Origin: Gadus chalcogrammus
Lineage: Eukaryota; Chordata; Actinopteri; Gadiformes; Gadidae
NCBI RefSeq assembly: GCF_026213295.1
Contig: NC_079414.1
Location: 20,599,607-20,663,606 of the forward strand
Direction: 5' to 3'
Length of the DNA: 64,000 nt
How positions within the stretch are numbered: the first letter of the stretch is position 1; every line of letters starts with the position of its first letter. Below, piece by piece: positions 1 through 18,503 of the stretch. A program made the translations under genes and the position numbers. The notes beneath the pieces were generated by a model. It had not been told where the DNA came from. It worked only from the letters and a program-made list of their open reading frames with translations, and did not search any database.

Positions 1-325
1 GTTGGTCTTGACCAGTTTGAGTGTGGAAATGCTTTGTTCACAGGTAGCTGTACTCACAGGTATGGCAATGGGCCCTTTGCATAACCTGAACCGGCTCATG
101 GGATACCTGTTTCAATGGATCAATGATCTTTGTGAGTTCCACAATATTAGAGGGCATTTGTTCACCAGATGTGGACATAAGAGCCAGACATAAATGAATG
201 CAAAAATGCAAAATAAAGAAAAAATTAAATAAATGCAAACACGACAAGGGTGGCCAATGGGGTGGCCGGGATTCAGTCTAGGGTGGCCCCGGACACCATT
301 GGCTACCCCCTAGCTCCACCACTGT
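1..325. mobile_element. DNA transposon end (hAT-like), truncated by window edge
   Basis: The segment ends near position 325 in CTCCACCACTG. Read on the minus strand this is CAGTGGTGGAG, a typical terminus of fish hAT-like elements, followed inward by a gene-free repeat-like sequence. No intact coding sequence is visible. The other end lies outside the window, so the family is an inference from the terminus alone. Confidence 0.4.
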
Positions 326-535
326 GTGATGATACTTTTAGGTTTAAAATATTCTGCCCCTGGAGGAATGTGTTAAACATCTGAAATACGAATGCTTGTC
401 ACCTGCATGTTTCATTTATTCACTTTTATAGAAATTTCAACAAAAGTCCTTCACTCACATGGAGATATAGGTAATTTCTTCTGTCAATCATTCTTACATT
501 TTGGAAACCATTTGCTATGACAATTCCATCTGTAG

Positions 536-3284
536 TCAACGGCCATGTTTCAGGAGTTCCGGTGTAGCCGGATAGGGAAACAACAGATACCCAAGACCGA
601 TGCCGGGGTCTTCCTCTTCCATGTATGGGTCATAGTTTTCAATATCTTTGGAAGGTGTTTCAGTTCCATGCAAAATTTTGGATAATCTTTCTGAATCGAT
701 ATAAAAAGCTATAAAAAAAAGCTTATTTGTCCGAGATAGTTGTTCTTCACACGTTATTGGTCAATTCCCGTTGCCTGCAGATTCTGTTTATAGAGATTAA
801 TCATCTAACAAATTATATTAATGGAACAATTTATCAATAGGCCTACAACCAACCTGGGTTTTGTTTTTATTTCAACCTACAATAGATTGATGTTTTGTTG
901 GAGGTACTCCGGTATTTTGAGAGGAGTCAAGTGATTCTTTAAAGCTGTAAAATACTAAATGAACATAAATATAATAGTAGCCTAGGGCCTAGGCTAATGA
1001 AAACGTTGTTTTGCCAAGTCTCGCATGATAAACGCTAGGGCAGTTGCAAATTCAACAATGTCAACGATTGTTGTCCAATATAAAAAAATAAACAAATATC
1101 TTTAAAATATCTTTACCTGTGATGTGAGTCGCTGCCTCCTGTTCCGACTTTTGTCCTCCTTGTGGTGGCTGCGTGACTGATGTCGCCGGGGACGTGACAG
1201 TTGACGGATGGTTGTCTCGAGGCATTAGCTCAGTCACGGGTCTAGGGGCCACGGTGGGAGTCAGAGGCCCAAGGGGAACAGTTAAAGCTTTGAGGAGACA
1301 AAGAAGAACAGTGAAATGAGACTCAAGACCACTGCGGTGAACGCCGTGAGTTCTAAACAAACACAGTAGTCTGAACGTCATCATTGGCCCATGGTCAACT
1401 GTGTGCGTGCTTTACCGCAGCGATTTGAAACCCTATGACTCAGTCCAACTTTTAGGCCTACAATCCAGCAATTATTAGACCCAAAGCCTTTGAGAAGCGG
1501 CAAGGGCCTATTTCCTATAGGCCCTATTCATTGAAATAGGCAGACGCTCCACGGATTCCGTCATTTACAAAAATAAATTGTAATTCCCTTAAGGAATTTG
1601 AGAGGTGTGAAGAGGTCTCCCATTCACGGAATAAGTGTTTACTTTGCCTACATCGCGGAACAAACCCAAAATAAATACAACTTACCGTCCAGGACTTTGA
1701 GGTGGTAGGTTTCTTGGTGCATGACCTTTGACCTTCTGGTTGACGTACAGAGATAGCTCCCTGTGTCTGCACTCTCTAGCTTCATCACAGTCACAGTAAA
1801 CACACCATCCACTCCACCGCGCTCAATAACGTATCTCCCCCTCCGGGTAGCATCGGCCCGTGCTCCGTCCGTCTGAATGAGCACGTCTTCACTGGAGCAC
1901 TTTGAGGACTTGCAGAAGTACGACTGGCTCCCTGCAGAGCTCCATTCACCGGAACATTGGAAGGAGATGTTTCCGCCAACATAGCCTTTCACCTCTCTCA
2001 CCGTGTGGTGAGAGAGGTGTACTGCTGTAGGATCAGCAGTGCACAAAGCTAGGAGAACAAATGAACAGGTTACAATATGTGGGCCATTCACTTTGAGGCA
2101 TTTTTCTAAAATGGAATCAAAGGAATTGTCTCTAATATTGTTAAATAGTAAAATAACACTCGGACACTGCTTCTGCCGTTGTTGTGAGAATGATTCCATT
2201 GCATCCGTCAGTTTGTAAAAGTGAAACAATCATGTCTCCAATCGAATCATTGTTAGTGCGTTTAATTAATTGTTAATTTGTTAACTAGTAGAGTGTAGTC
2301 CAGACAACACAATGGTGCAGTGAGTAACATTTAACCGTAAGGTTCAAGGGACCTTCGTTCAAAACCTGTTCGATATTATGGTGTTGATGGTTTGTTTGTT
2401 TGTTTGTTTTTAACGGTTTCTCCCAGAAACACTCAGAACATCTCCAACCTCACAAGCCATGCTCACACATTGGAGTCCCTGTACTGGCTTGAAGGTGGGG
2501 GAATGGGGTCTGTAAGGTGTGGACTTTGATTAACTTGGTCCTAGTTTAGGCTTTTACTTGGAAATTAGAGGAGAGCTAAGTTGAGGTACAATTATTATTT
2601 CTCTATTGCCACAATGGTTAAGATTTTTTTTTTGTTTTATTAGTATAGAATGTTTTTTTAATTTTAATGTAAGATCACAATGGCTTTAAACTAGTAGATA
2701 ATAAGGTACATAGATAATTAAACTACTTGTTATTGTTAATTATATATTTATAACAATATTATTGCAGAACATGTATTAGCTTTGTAACCATAGACTATTT
2801 AACGGGTAATAAAAATATGCCAGCTGCACAATTAAATGACATATCATATCACATCATCATATTTTTGTTAATATCTAGATTTAATTAAACATCAGAAATA
2901 TTTGTATTTGTAACAAATAACACTTGAGAACATAACACTTGGACAATCAAGGAACATCCGATGGGTCATTCTATTAATTAATTATAATCTGTGAAATTAA
3001 GTGTTGAATGAATTATAACAAAAAATCCTTGATTTAGACCCTTTTTGAATGAAACAAAGGATTGCAATCTTTTCTTTAACCCTCAAACCCATGTTGTCTT
3101 TTTTTGGTTAACCACAAGTTTAATAAACTTGAGACAAATACGAATCAATATTAGCAGTTGATACAGCATGGAGATGGTCTAAAATATATTTGTTGTTTTA
3201 TACTCATTCTATTTGTATAAGGTGTTTGCTGCTGCTGGCAGTGCATTTACCTGAGGGAACCTTCCAGAGGGATTAATGAAGTTC

Positions 3285-3358
<74 letters not shown>

Positions 3359-3640
3359 GGCCATTTTTGCAAATACAGAACCAGGCGCAATGAACCAGAA
3401 CAGATATTCTCACTGAGCTTTTCTCTAATGATAGCTACCTTTCATAGCACATTTAAGTGAACTCCATTGTCAGTCTGTTCAGAACAGTGCTTAGGAAAAG
3501 CCCAATGCTCATCTTTTCAGTCATGGCAATGAAATGAGAAATGCTTGCAACATACAGAAATATAACCAGTGTTCACATTAGATTATAAACATATTCAACT
3601 TACCGGACAGGGTAAAAATTCCAACGCATAGGATACTCAT
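536..3640 (-). CDS. Single-V-domain immunoglobulin receptor-like protein (CD300/pIgR-like), 4 exons
   Basis: Exons (minus order): 3640-3604 (ATG, signal peptide MSILCVGIFTLS), 2048-1686 (Ig V domain), 1287-1117 (Pro/Ser/Thr-rich stalk), 708-536 (tail and stop). All junctions are phase 1 with GT/AG sites; the joined frame is 744 bp, 247 aa. The Ig exon has the canonical Cys pair (SFQC and DTGSYLC) and a second pair (YFCKSSKC) typical of CD300/pIgR-like V domains. Such proteins are normally leukocyte surface receptors. No hydrophobic membrane exon is visible between the stalk and tail exons, so this model would be secreted unless an exon was missed. The tail has a Tyr motif (ENYDPYM) and an acidic stretch. 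A minus-strand AATAAA lies at 420-415. The family call rests on motifs only, and the exact orthologue is unknown. Confidence 0.75.
2049..3603 (-). other. Intron 1 of the Ig-like gene
   Basis: This intron separates the signal-peptide and Ig exons. It is AT-rich and holds a possible tRNA-derived SINE around 2305-2480 (an A-box-like GGTGCAGTGAGTAACA and a B-box-like GTTCAAAACC). It also holds a repeat tail ending in an ATCT microsatellite. No other coding sequence is seen. Confidence 0.5.
3225..3358 (+). repeat. Retroposon 3' tail with (ATCT)n microsatellite
   Basis: GAGGGATTAATGAAGTTCCT is followed directly by about 18 ATCT units (3285-3358). This arrangement matches the 3' ends of fish L2-type LINEs and the SINEs that share their tails. 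No reverse-transcriptase coding sequence is present, so this is a 5'-truncated or SINE copy. Confidence 0.5.
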
Positions 3641-5486
3641 GTTCCACGTGATGCAATTAAACCAAATTAGGGGAAAAGGCATGATATGATCAAATAAAAG
3701 AAGAAAAAAAGCTGATTAACAAGATTGCCAAAGACCAATATAAATTGCAAGTGCACAATGGGCTGCCTTTTTCTCTATGGGATTGGATAGTTAAATAAGA
3801 AACAAGAGGATGTTTTTATCTCCTGTTAATCTTCTCGCTTTTGAATCAGCCGGAAAGTCAGCTTGACACCCTCGCAAAAGTCCTTGGTTTGACTATGTCT
3901 CTTTTGTGCACAAGCTTAATGCAAAAAAGTGTGTTTGTAGAGATACAAAGATAGTGAGCCAATGAGCGACGGATAGAAAGAGAGCACACAAGAGAGAGGA
4001 CAAGGAGGGACAGAAATAGAGCTAGAGCCTAAGAGAGTGAGAGACGGATAGGGCAAGAGAGTGCCAGCATGAGGGACATGTTGCCCATGCATGAACCTCA
4101 ACAAACTGCCTGCCGAGTTAGATAAACAAAAGTCTGCTGACAATATCACGGGGTGCAGGTCACATCCCCATAGGTCTGGAGCCAATTTTTCCATGTAGCG
4201 AGCTTTACGCTGTAGACAACAGACCCACATTCTTCTCTTCCAAGGTTTCAGAGATAACTCAATAATTGTCCTACTGTTGGCTGCAGGAAAAGAATGTTCC
4301 CCTTTATCACCAACGAACATCAATTTGTCCCAATCGAGATAGAAAGTCACTCGTCTCCAATAAGTAGGCCCTGCAGCAGAGCCGTTCTCCAAACACTCAA
4401 GATGGAATTGCTTTTATATAGAATCAAAAACAATAGTTTCCTGATTATAGCAGATAGAGCTACATGAGTAAACCCTTCATACTTTATATTATATACAATG
4501 TGTATGATACGTATTTTTAAAACTTTGCAACAGAATTCTGTTTCTGTTTAGAAACAGCAAGTTTTTATTTCAAAAATGTCTTTTCATAAATGGGATCTCA
4601 ATATCATTACCTGCAATAAATGTGTCAGAGGAAGCATTTTACAACTAACCTAGAAAGTGAAGGTAATCAGAGGATAAAAGGTCAGAAACCCACAACACAG
4701 AAACCCACAACACACACACATTTGCCATCTTTACCAATATTGTATACAATGCTTTTAAAATCCGATGCATCCTACTTTTAGAAAGGATCGTCCCACTAGT
4801 TTTGGTCTTTTACATCAATGTATTCTTGTTTTAATGCCCAGAGCCAATTACAAAAACGAAGTGGAATCTCCAGTTATACATGTTGTTGTGTTTAGCCAGT
4901 TTGGAATGACAAAAATATACACTGCTTCTTAAATCGAACGGTTGGCAGCAATGCGTCTCCTTTAATAACAATTGTACACATTCATGTCAACATATAAACA
5001 GAAACAGGAGTGTTGCGTTATGACAACGTTTTTCTCCGCAAGCACCAATTAGCAGTGTAAACATCTGTTCCAAAACATTTTGAGTGAAACCAGACAAAGA
5101 AACTCAACTAATAGCACAAAGCCCCACAAAAAGCATGAATTAATTAATTTGCCCCTTAATACAACTAAAGAAACAATAATAATTTGATTTGGATACCCCC
5201 ATATAAACACACTTATTCCTAAAACTAGGAATAACCCGATATATTATCTGACTAGATTTTATAAAAAAATATAAATACTTTCTCTCAAACGCTTTGTTGA
5301 AGACGGTAGAGCAAACTGCACTGACTTTAAAGACTGTTCTTGAGGAGATTACATCTACCCTTCTATTGTCCATTGTCAAATGTCAGGGTGGTCCATATGC
5401 ACTATCCTTGTGATCTAAAGTGAAAGCAATTTACCATGGGAGCCTGGAGCCAGTCTTGAATGTCCTTCTGGGATAGGGGCTGGACT
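3641..5486. other. Intergenic region between the Ig-like gene and DNAJB1
   Basis: It contains the upstream flank of the Ig-like gene and the 3' flank/UTR of DNAJB1 (stop codon at 5489-5487 on minus). An open frame at 3916-4392 (minus) shows no recognisable domain and is probably not a gene. A candidate ATTAAA poly(A) signal for DNAJB1 (TTTAAT on plus) lies near 4963. Otherwise I see only AT-rich unique-looking sequence. Confidence 0.4.
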
Positions 5487-7481
5487 TTACGACGTTGGAA
5501 GCACTTGGGAAATCGTCCCTCGTGCACTAGCACTGAGACTTTCCGGAAACTTCACCTCAAATTCCACCACTAGGTCCCCTCGACGACCGGGAGACTTAGC
5601 AAGAGGTAGACCCTCTCCGGTGATCCGTCGCTTCATCCCGGGGCGGACTATGTCGCTGGTTGTCAGGGTTACCGTCCTGCCGTCCAATGTAGGCGCCCTC
5701 ACAGTGCAGCCGCACAAGGCCTGGAAGGGACAGAGGAGAGACGGAATAAAGCACTGTTCTTAGCGCAGCGATTACATTAAGAGTGGAAAATGTGTAGACA
5801 AAGTTTTTATACATTTATGATTTTATGTACAATCACATTAAAGGTGCAATATTATACCACCAAGTGTGAGTGTGGCTAGTCGTTACAAGCCGTATTGGAA
5901 ATAGGCCTCTTCTGACATCACAAGTGAGCATGTCCACCCAGTTGTTTGACGGATAGATGGGCAACGTTTTCTACAGTCCACTGGGTAGGCTGGTGGACTG
6001 ATCTATCCAGCACACATCTAGGTAGACACGCCCACTTGTGATGTCTGAAGAGGCCGATTTTCAAAACGGCACCTTGAAGATTTGAAAGTGTGTCCACACA
6101 TGCCGTTTTTATACTTTTCTGTAAAAAAATAATTGAAAGTTGTGTACAAACGTACATCTCTAAGGGAGACTTTGGCGGGGTAAATGATGTCAGCGCCGTC
6201 CCGCCGGAAAACCGGGTGGGGCTTGTCCTTCAAAACAAAAACAACATCCGCCGGGATGTTGGTGGGCGTCTCATCGCCCTCCTTGGGGAAGGTGATCTTG
6301 GTGCCCTCCTTCCACCCCTTCTTTATCTCCACCTCCAGGATCTTGTCCTGGGTTCTCCAGCTCCGTCGGTCAGGGTTCAGCCGCTGGTGGGAGATCTTCA
6401 TCTTCTTGACGCACCCGGAGAACACTTCTTCCAGGGTCACCTGGAGGTCATGCACCACAGGGGGGTCCTGACGTTTGGTCAAACTAGTGCCACCTCCCAT
6501 CCCCCCCATCCCCCCCATCCCACCCATCCCACTGCTAAAGGAGCGAGGGAGACCTCCCAGCCCACCCCCGGACATCCCAAAGCGGGCGAAAGGGTCCTCT
6601 TGGTTCATTTCCTCATGAAAGCCCCCATTGCGGTTGCAAAAAAATTGGTCAAATGGGTTACGTCCACCAAAGAATTCTGCAAAGACTGCATGTGGGTCCC
6701 CCTGGAACGTGTAGTTGAAGGTACCAGGACCCCCCGCCCCGGCCCCCGTCGGGCCTCCCCCCCCCTTCAGACCTGGAAAGGAAGAGAGCAGAACAGTGAG
6801 ATACAAGTACCAGCTATCTGTGTTTATCATGTCTATTTCATTATTGTACTTCTCTAAATGGTTAATTTATGGAAGACGATTCATATAAAATGTTTATTTG
6901 TTTTGAAAAAACTAAAGACTATGTGAAACCGTTTTGTAGTTTGTGGTTCAATTTAAAAACGTTGATTGACCTAAAGTGATAGATCACAGCTGAGTAATGC
7001 AGCATATAAAAGGGTGTGGGTAATTTATTAGCTTGGCCTTTGATCGGGAGGAGCACTTTCTACAGATGTAAGGAACTCTGAGTCTGCAAAGTTACTTCCA
7101 ATCTCCATCGTTAGTGTAATGGCTTTTGAGAAAATTGCCTTTCTTTGGTTCAGAAAACATGGGAGTATTCGGCACGAGCTCCATGGCGTGCCTCAACTCC
7201 AATGGTAATGTGATTGACAGCATAAATAGCATTCGTTTCCATGTTGCCCTTCCATAATAATGTATTCGCGCTGTCATAGCCTAAACGCATTTTGTAATAA
7301 TTCTAAAACTATGTCCCACGCCAGATCCCGGGTGTTTCATACAAACACGTTTTCTGTTTACTTTGTTGCATCTAGGTGCAAAAGCACCCGAGGACCATGT
7401 TGACACAAATCGGCGCGCCATGCCTCACTGTGACACTGGATACTGAGACAAGCTAATAAATAATGTTTTTGGTTGACGCAA

Positions 7482-7524
<43 letters not shown>

Positions 7525-7790
7525 TTCAGCTTTGCATTTCGTGACATTTCGAACTGCCTTGAATGAGAACCGAACCTACCTTCTTCACCAAACCGATCAT
7601 AGACATCTTTTTTCTTGGGGTCACTCAAAATGTCATACGCCTCTGCTATTTCTTTAAATTTATCCTCGGCTTCCGGCGACTTGTTCTTGTCGGGATGATA
7701 CCGAAGAGCCTGCTTACGATAAGCCTTCTTTATATCGTCTACTGTGGCACTTTTCGTGATACCGAGCACATCGTAGTAATCTTTCCCCAT
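5487..7790 (-). CDS. dnajb1: DnaJ homolog subfamily B member 1 (Hsp40 co-chaperone)
   Basis: Exons: 7790-7580, 6772-6156, 5720-5487; 1062 bp, 353 aa (human 340). Type II/class B J-protein that delivers clients to Hsp70 and stimulates its ATPase in cytosol and nucleus. Residues 1-70 are the J domain with the HPD motif (RYHPDKNK), followed by the Gly/Phe-rich region. Exon 2 carries an extended [14 protein letters not shown] run and a Gly/Ala insertion that account for part of the extra length. The two beta-barrel C-terminal domains follow ([37 protein letters not shown]), ending QVLPTS. The start [10 protein letters not shown] is the conserved family start. The codon split at GEEG|LKG and the intron before ALCGC match vertebrate DNAJB1. 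It is divergent from TECR with about 1 kb between start codons, and a heat-shock element lies upstream. Confidence 0.97.
5838..6078. mobile_element. Foldback MITE in DNAJB1 intron 2
   Basis: The intron between exons 2 and 3 holds an imperfect inverted repeat. The left arm begins AAAGGTGCAATATTATACCA and contains GACATCACAAGTGAGC. The right arm contains its complement (CCCACTTGTGATGTC) and ends AACGGCACCTT. A better-preserved relative with near-perfect ends lies at 58717-59075. No transposase is present. Confidence 0.7.
6773..7579 (-). other. DNAJB1 intron 1 with (CAA)n microsatellite
   Basis: This is the intron between the J-domain exon and the G/F exon. About 13 CAA units lie at 7483-7522, some 60 bp downstream of the exon 1 donor in transcript direction (UUG repeats in the RNA). 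The rest is unremarkable and noncoding. Confidence 0.6.
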
Positions 7791-8802
7791 GTCGACAGCA
7801 GAATGGGGTTGGTGCGGAGGCAGAAGCGGTGGAAACAAGTAGAAAAGTCGAACAGGTAATAACACGAATGTAACCAGACCGATTAAAAGTCCCACTAATC
7901 CTAAACACACACGGACTGTGTCACTGTGAATGGCAACGTCCACCACCCGGGGACGTTATTTTGTACCCAGATACACAGAAAGCTCTAGAATGTTCTCCCA
8001 TAATCCCGAACAGCCTCCAGGGTGTGTTGCGTTACCTCTGAAGTTCGACTCACACCCACGCCGGTGGGCGGAGCATTGTTGTGCCGTGCACGGACTTGTT
8101 ATTATCACAGGGCTGTTTCGGATAACTATTTGGTGGCGTCATGGATGCGTCTCTATGCCCGGACCGGGCCACCATGTCAATCTCTAGGGCAAACACGTCC
8201 ACGGTACGCCCCCGTACAGCAATGCAGGCCACCGCTCGTCCGGTAGACTTGTTTGATTGCGAACGTCAAGCTTTTGGGGTAGTGAGCGTGTTTACTTTAG
8301 ACAACGCCCTAATTGTTTAAAATCTTCTACAGGTTTCCTAACGAGAAGTAGGACTATCCGTGTTAATGACGTGGTAAGCCATGGTGAGGATCACATTAAA
8401 GACAGGTGTCCAAAATGGGACACTCACGTAGACTACAGGGAAATTGACTAAATCCCCGGACACCGACAATGTGGAAGAACGATTGTGTATTTAATAAATA
8501 CACCAATTAAAAATATATAAACTTTGTATTGTTACTACACTATAATACAGCGATACTGATACGGTAACCACCACAAGACTTTAAACTGACCACTGAGCAG
8601 CCGACCTCGTTCCCAGGCCTTCTCGTCTCGCCCTTCCTATTGGACGCAACCTCCTGAATGGGCGTATATACCCGACGATGGACCGTGTTGATTGGCTGGA
8701 GATTGCAGTAGTAACCGCCCTTCGATCCGCATCACCTTCCACCGATTGGAGAGTACATATGTCATACAAGTGGGATAAAGGAAGAGGTTGCAAACTAGCA
8801 AG
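7791..8802. promoter_or_regulatory. Divergent DNAJB1/TECR promoter region
   Basis: This 1.0-kb CpG-containing interval separates the ATG codons of two divergently transcribed genes. On the DNAJB1 side there is a heat-shock element (7983-7998) and a GC box (GGTGGGCGGAGC near 8063). On the TECR side three ATTGG (inverted CCAAT, NF-Y) boxes lie at 8639-8643, 8691-8695 and 8745-8749, spaced by about 53 bp. No gene is seen inside. Whether it acts as one shared promoter or two is inferred from layout. Confidence 0.6.
7983..7998 (-). promoter_or_regulatory. Heat-shock element upstream of DNAJB1
   Basis: CTCTAGAATGTTCTCC contains the HSF1 core GAAnnTTC (GAA 7988-7990, TTC 7993-7995) about 195 bp upstream of the DNAJB1 ATG. 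DNAJB1 is a classical HSF1 target, which supports function. A TATA-like TACAAAATAA (minus strand) lies about 30 bp closer to the gene. Confidence 0.6.
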
Positions 8803-15181
<6,379 letters not shown>

Positions 15182-16123
15182 AGCATTACAGAGCTCTAGC
15201 AGTACATTACATTACCCCCCCCCCCCCCCCCCCCCCCCCCCAACCAAACCATCTCCTCCCCCTTTTTATAAAAGCAAAGAACATGTTTCCATAAAATTCC
15301 CTTTCCTTTTGGGAATTCTGTTACCTTTTCCTTTCCAGCTAAACAAAGTAACATCCATTCTTATTCATATTTCTAATCTTTCCTTTTTGACTGTTTTTTG
15401 ACACCCAATTGAATCAGGTTGGTTAACTGGGGTCAACAGATACCAACACATTATTTGGAATCTTATTAAAAAATTGACAGAAATTTTGTAAAACCGTTAG
15501 TTTGAATTAATTGTAACTGGATTTTCATTTAGCTTAATATGTAATATTATAGAACCTTAAATTCATCCTGTTTTAGCATTGATATATTTAAGATATCAGC
15601 TTCATGCTTGTAATTTGGTTTTGTTTGTCAAGGTTTAATTTATTAAAAAATCTTTAACAAAATGTTGCCCATCTTTGTCGAACTTCAAGACAATTTAACT
15701 ACCAATTAAAAACCAATTCTATTCGATTCTTCAAATCCGGTGCAGATATTGAACATACAAGCCAGTTTTGGCATGTCGTGTTCTGATTGCACATACTTGA
15801 TTGTCCAGCTATCTTTGATTAAGAAACCAACTAACAGCTACTCAAGTTTCCTTCATGTTCATATCAATTTATTGAATTCAGTTATACGGCTAAAAAACGG
15901 ATTTGCTTGCATATATTGGGTATATGATATACTGAATGGTTATGCTATTGTGACCATTTGTCATTAAAGTAGTTATTAGTTAACCTTTTGTAATTCAAGT
16001 ACGGCCTACTATAGTGGACGTCAATGAAGATGAACTGAGACTTGGTTCAGCTCAAATATGGCTGTTTATTGTGGTCAGAAGCAGGTATATACACAGAAAA
16101 TCAAGGGTAAGTTGTGATTCTAA
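15182..16123. other. Convergent 3' region of TECR and NDUFB7
   Basis: It contains both 3' UTRs. Just after the TECR stop there is a run of about 26 C (15216-15241). Candidate TECR poly(A) signals (ATTAAA) lie near 15705 and 15963. The NDUFB7 signal is AATAAA on the minus strand (16070-16065), about 55 bp past its stop. No other gene is seen. Confidence 0.6.
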
Positions 16124-17355
16124 TCACGCAGCCTCAGCTTGGCCCTCGATCCTCTTCTTCCTCAGCTGGAGTCTCCGCTCTCTCTCGTACTCCTTCATAC
16201 GCATGACATAGCTGTGGAAGAGGGGAATCAATGTGGGCAGACAAGTGTTGGATTACTCCAGGCTAGGCCACAGTTAAGACACTGTATGGAAGTATTGGTT
16301 ACATTTCTGATTATTTTTCACGTCATGCATGTCACCATGAGTAAGGTGATCTCTGGCTAGTGTGGAAACATCCACTATACAATACTCAATTAGAAGTTTA
16401 AATATTGACCAACAAATATGAACTTGGAGTGGGTCGCAGTTGTGTATTTTGGCTACACTTTGAATTAGTTAAAGATCATAGGGCGAGGATTCACGCCATT
16501 AATATTTTATTTTATTCATAGAAATAACTGACACGGTTGGTTTACAGAATTGCTTTTTCATGTTAACCGATATATTCTTGGTTTTGTTAACAACTCACAT
16601 TACAAACCACATTTACAAGTGTCTTCAGATAAATCCTTGAATATTTCCCATCCTTATATTCATATGCATCCCGTTTGATATTTTAGAATGCAATAAGTAT
16701 AATACAAAATATTTACTGTATTAAAAATATCATGGCGTGCCACTAGAACATGTGTCACTTCGACCCATCTTTTCCAATCTCACTTACTCCTCGTGCTGGC
16801 AGTAGTCCCAGTCATGTTTTTCGTGGCTGCAAGCGAGCAGGTTGGGCCAGTTATCCCTCTTGCACTTCATGACTTTGAGGAGATAGTGAGCACAGTAGTC
16901 CCTCTGCTCCAACGGTAGACGGGCCAAGTTCATTTGTTCCTGGGTCGCTACCATCTCTGGTGAAGTGGTACAACATGACACGATTCAACACAAACAGGTG
17001 TATACGAAGAGTGCTTTTAAACGAATTGTTTGATAGTTAATATACGTGTTGGGACATTAAAGAATGGGTGACAACATACAGAGAAGACGGTGTTAGCAAG
17101 AGGATCATAGCAATGGGTGGATAATATTAGTGAGACGGGGTCATTGATGCTTTAGCCAAAAAATATGGATATTTTTTGAAGCCATTTTCACACAGTACAC
17201 AGAGCAGATATGATAGATATTTGCATTAAAACAAAACACAGACCTCTTTCCTTTCTTTCGGGAAAGCCATAAAGGGGCTCGAAGTCGTATTTCTTCGCTG
17301 GGTCTGGCTCGGTATCCCTTTCGGTGATATACCGTCTCGAAAGGTGAGCCCCCAT
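16124..17355 (-). CDS. ndufb7: NADH dehydrogenase [ubiquinone] 1 beta subcomplex subunit 7
   Basis: Exons: 17355-17244, 16956-16788, 16211-16124; 369 bp, 122 aa (human 137). Accessory subunit of mitochondrial complex I on the intermembrane-space side of the membrane arm. The start MGAHLSRRY keeps the MG myristoylation-type N-terminus, followed by YGFPERKER. The twin CX9C motifs are intact ([11 protein letters not shown] and [11 protein letters not shown]), the signature of MIA40-imported proteins. The C-terminus is the basic helix [20 protein letters not shown]. Splice phases agree, with the codons EM and D split across introns as expected. It is convergent with TECR, as in human. The protein is shorter than human because the C-terminal tail is reduced (IEGQAEAA). 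Confidence 0.97.
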
Positions 17356-17769
17356 GTTTTAGGGTCTTTGCAGTGCAGAACACCAGAACTAATAACGCAG
17401 GAGTCAGCGGCTACCCTGTTGGATATATATATATATATTTATACAGTTATACTCCCGTTCGGTCACCTCCAGAAACTACCTGAAGGTACTTCCGCCCTGG
17501 AACGGAAATAAACAACAGATCGTTCCGAAGTGAAACAGCAGCGCACATCAGTTCCGTGGACGGTAATGCCCATCGGGTCCTGCCAGCCACAAGGCTACAC
17601 CTTCACTGAATACATATAAGTAAAAGAGGTACAAATTAATATAGATGTATATTTGATTTACCAATAAACACGTAACGATGCATTTTATATGAGGGGTATA
17701 ATCGGTGTCCATCTGTGCATGTACGTATTTGTAATTTATTTCATAGTGTCACTCCATTTCCCCCCCCTG

Positions 17770-18503
17770 TGGCGAAGTCACGCCCTTTCCGGTAGAGCCC
17801 ATGGGACCTATGAGATCGAAAAATATGAATGGGTTTGAGAGAAAGTAATTATTTTCTGGTCCCAGCCTTTATATGCCCCAGATTACACATATGTTGTCTG
17901 TGGATTTAAATTATATTTTTTCATGTCAAGAGTTTGACCATTTATTGTGCAATTGTTCAGTTAAAGGCTTAATTTAGACAAAATACAATGAGACAGACTA
18001 CACGTCTCGTATGGGACGTCACGCTCCCTGCGACTGGCGTGGACAAGACCGACAATCTTCCATGCAATCTCCCCATTGGCATAACTGAAACTCTACACAT
18101 ACCCCGATTTATAATGGTTTTCACCTCTTTCGATGCATTTATCCTCCCCTTGGAAAAAAGCCGTGAAGTGGAGCAGAGAGATCGACATGAATTCCAAGTG
18201 CGGGTGGTGACGAGTGACGACGTAGCCTAGATATCATTCGCGTCGAGAGCAGCGAAGAGCTGAAGTTCACAAAGCGGCCTCACATAAAACCTAACACTAT
18301 CAAACTTCTTCGCAAAATTTTTTTGTTTTCTTTGCATGAAAGATTATCATTTAAATCCACAAACGACATATGTGTAATCCGAGGCATATAAGACGGGAAC
18401 CAGAAGACAATTACTTCCCCTCCATTGAAACGATTAAAACCCATTCATATTTTTCGATCTCATAGGTCCCATGGGCTCTACCGGAATGGGCGTGACTTCG
18501 CCA
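17770..18503. mobile_element. Long-TIR foldback MITE between NDUFB7 and SAMD1
   Basis: Terminal inverted repeats of roughly 150 bp. The left end TGGCGAAGTCACGCCC and the right end GGGCGTGACTTCGCCA are exact complements, as are CCCATGGGACCTATGAGATC and its partner at about 18456-18475. The 730-bp element has no transposase frame. The interior includes an open frame (17988-18230) with no similarity I recognise. Confidence 0.85.

Noticed and set aside
3916..4392. 158-codon minus-strand frame between the Ig-like gene and DNAJB1
   Set aside because: No recognisable domain and no supporting splice or promoter context; likely chance.
6090..6857. 255-codon plus-strand frame
   Set aside because: Antisense shadow of DNAJB1 exon 2.
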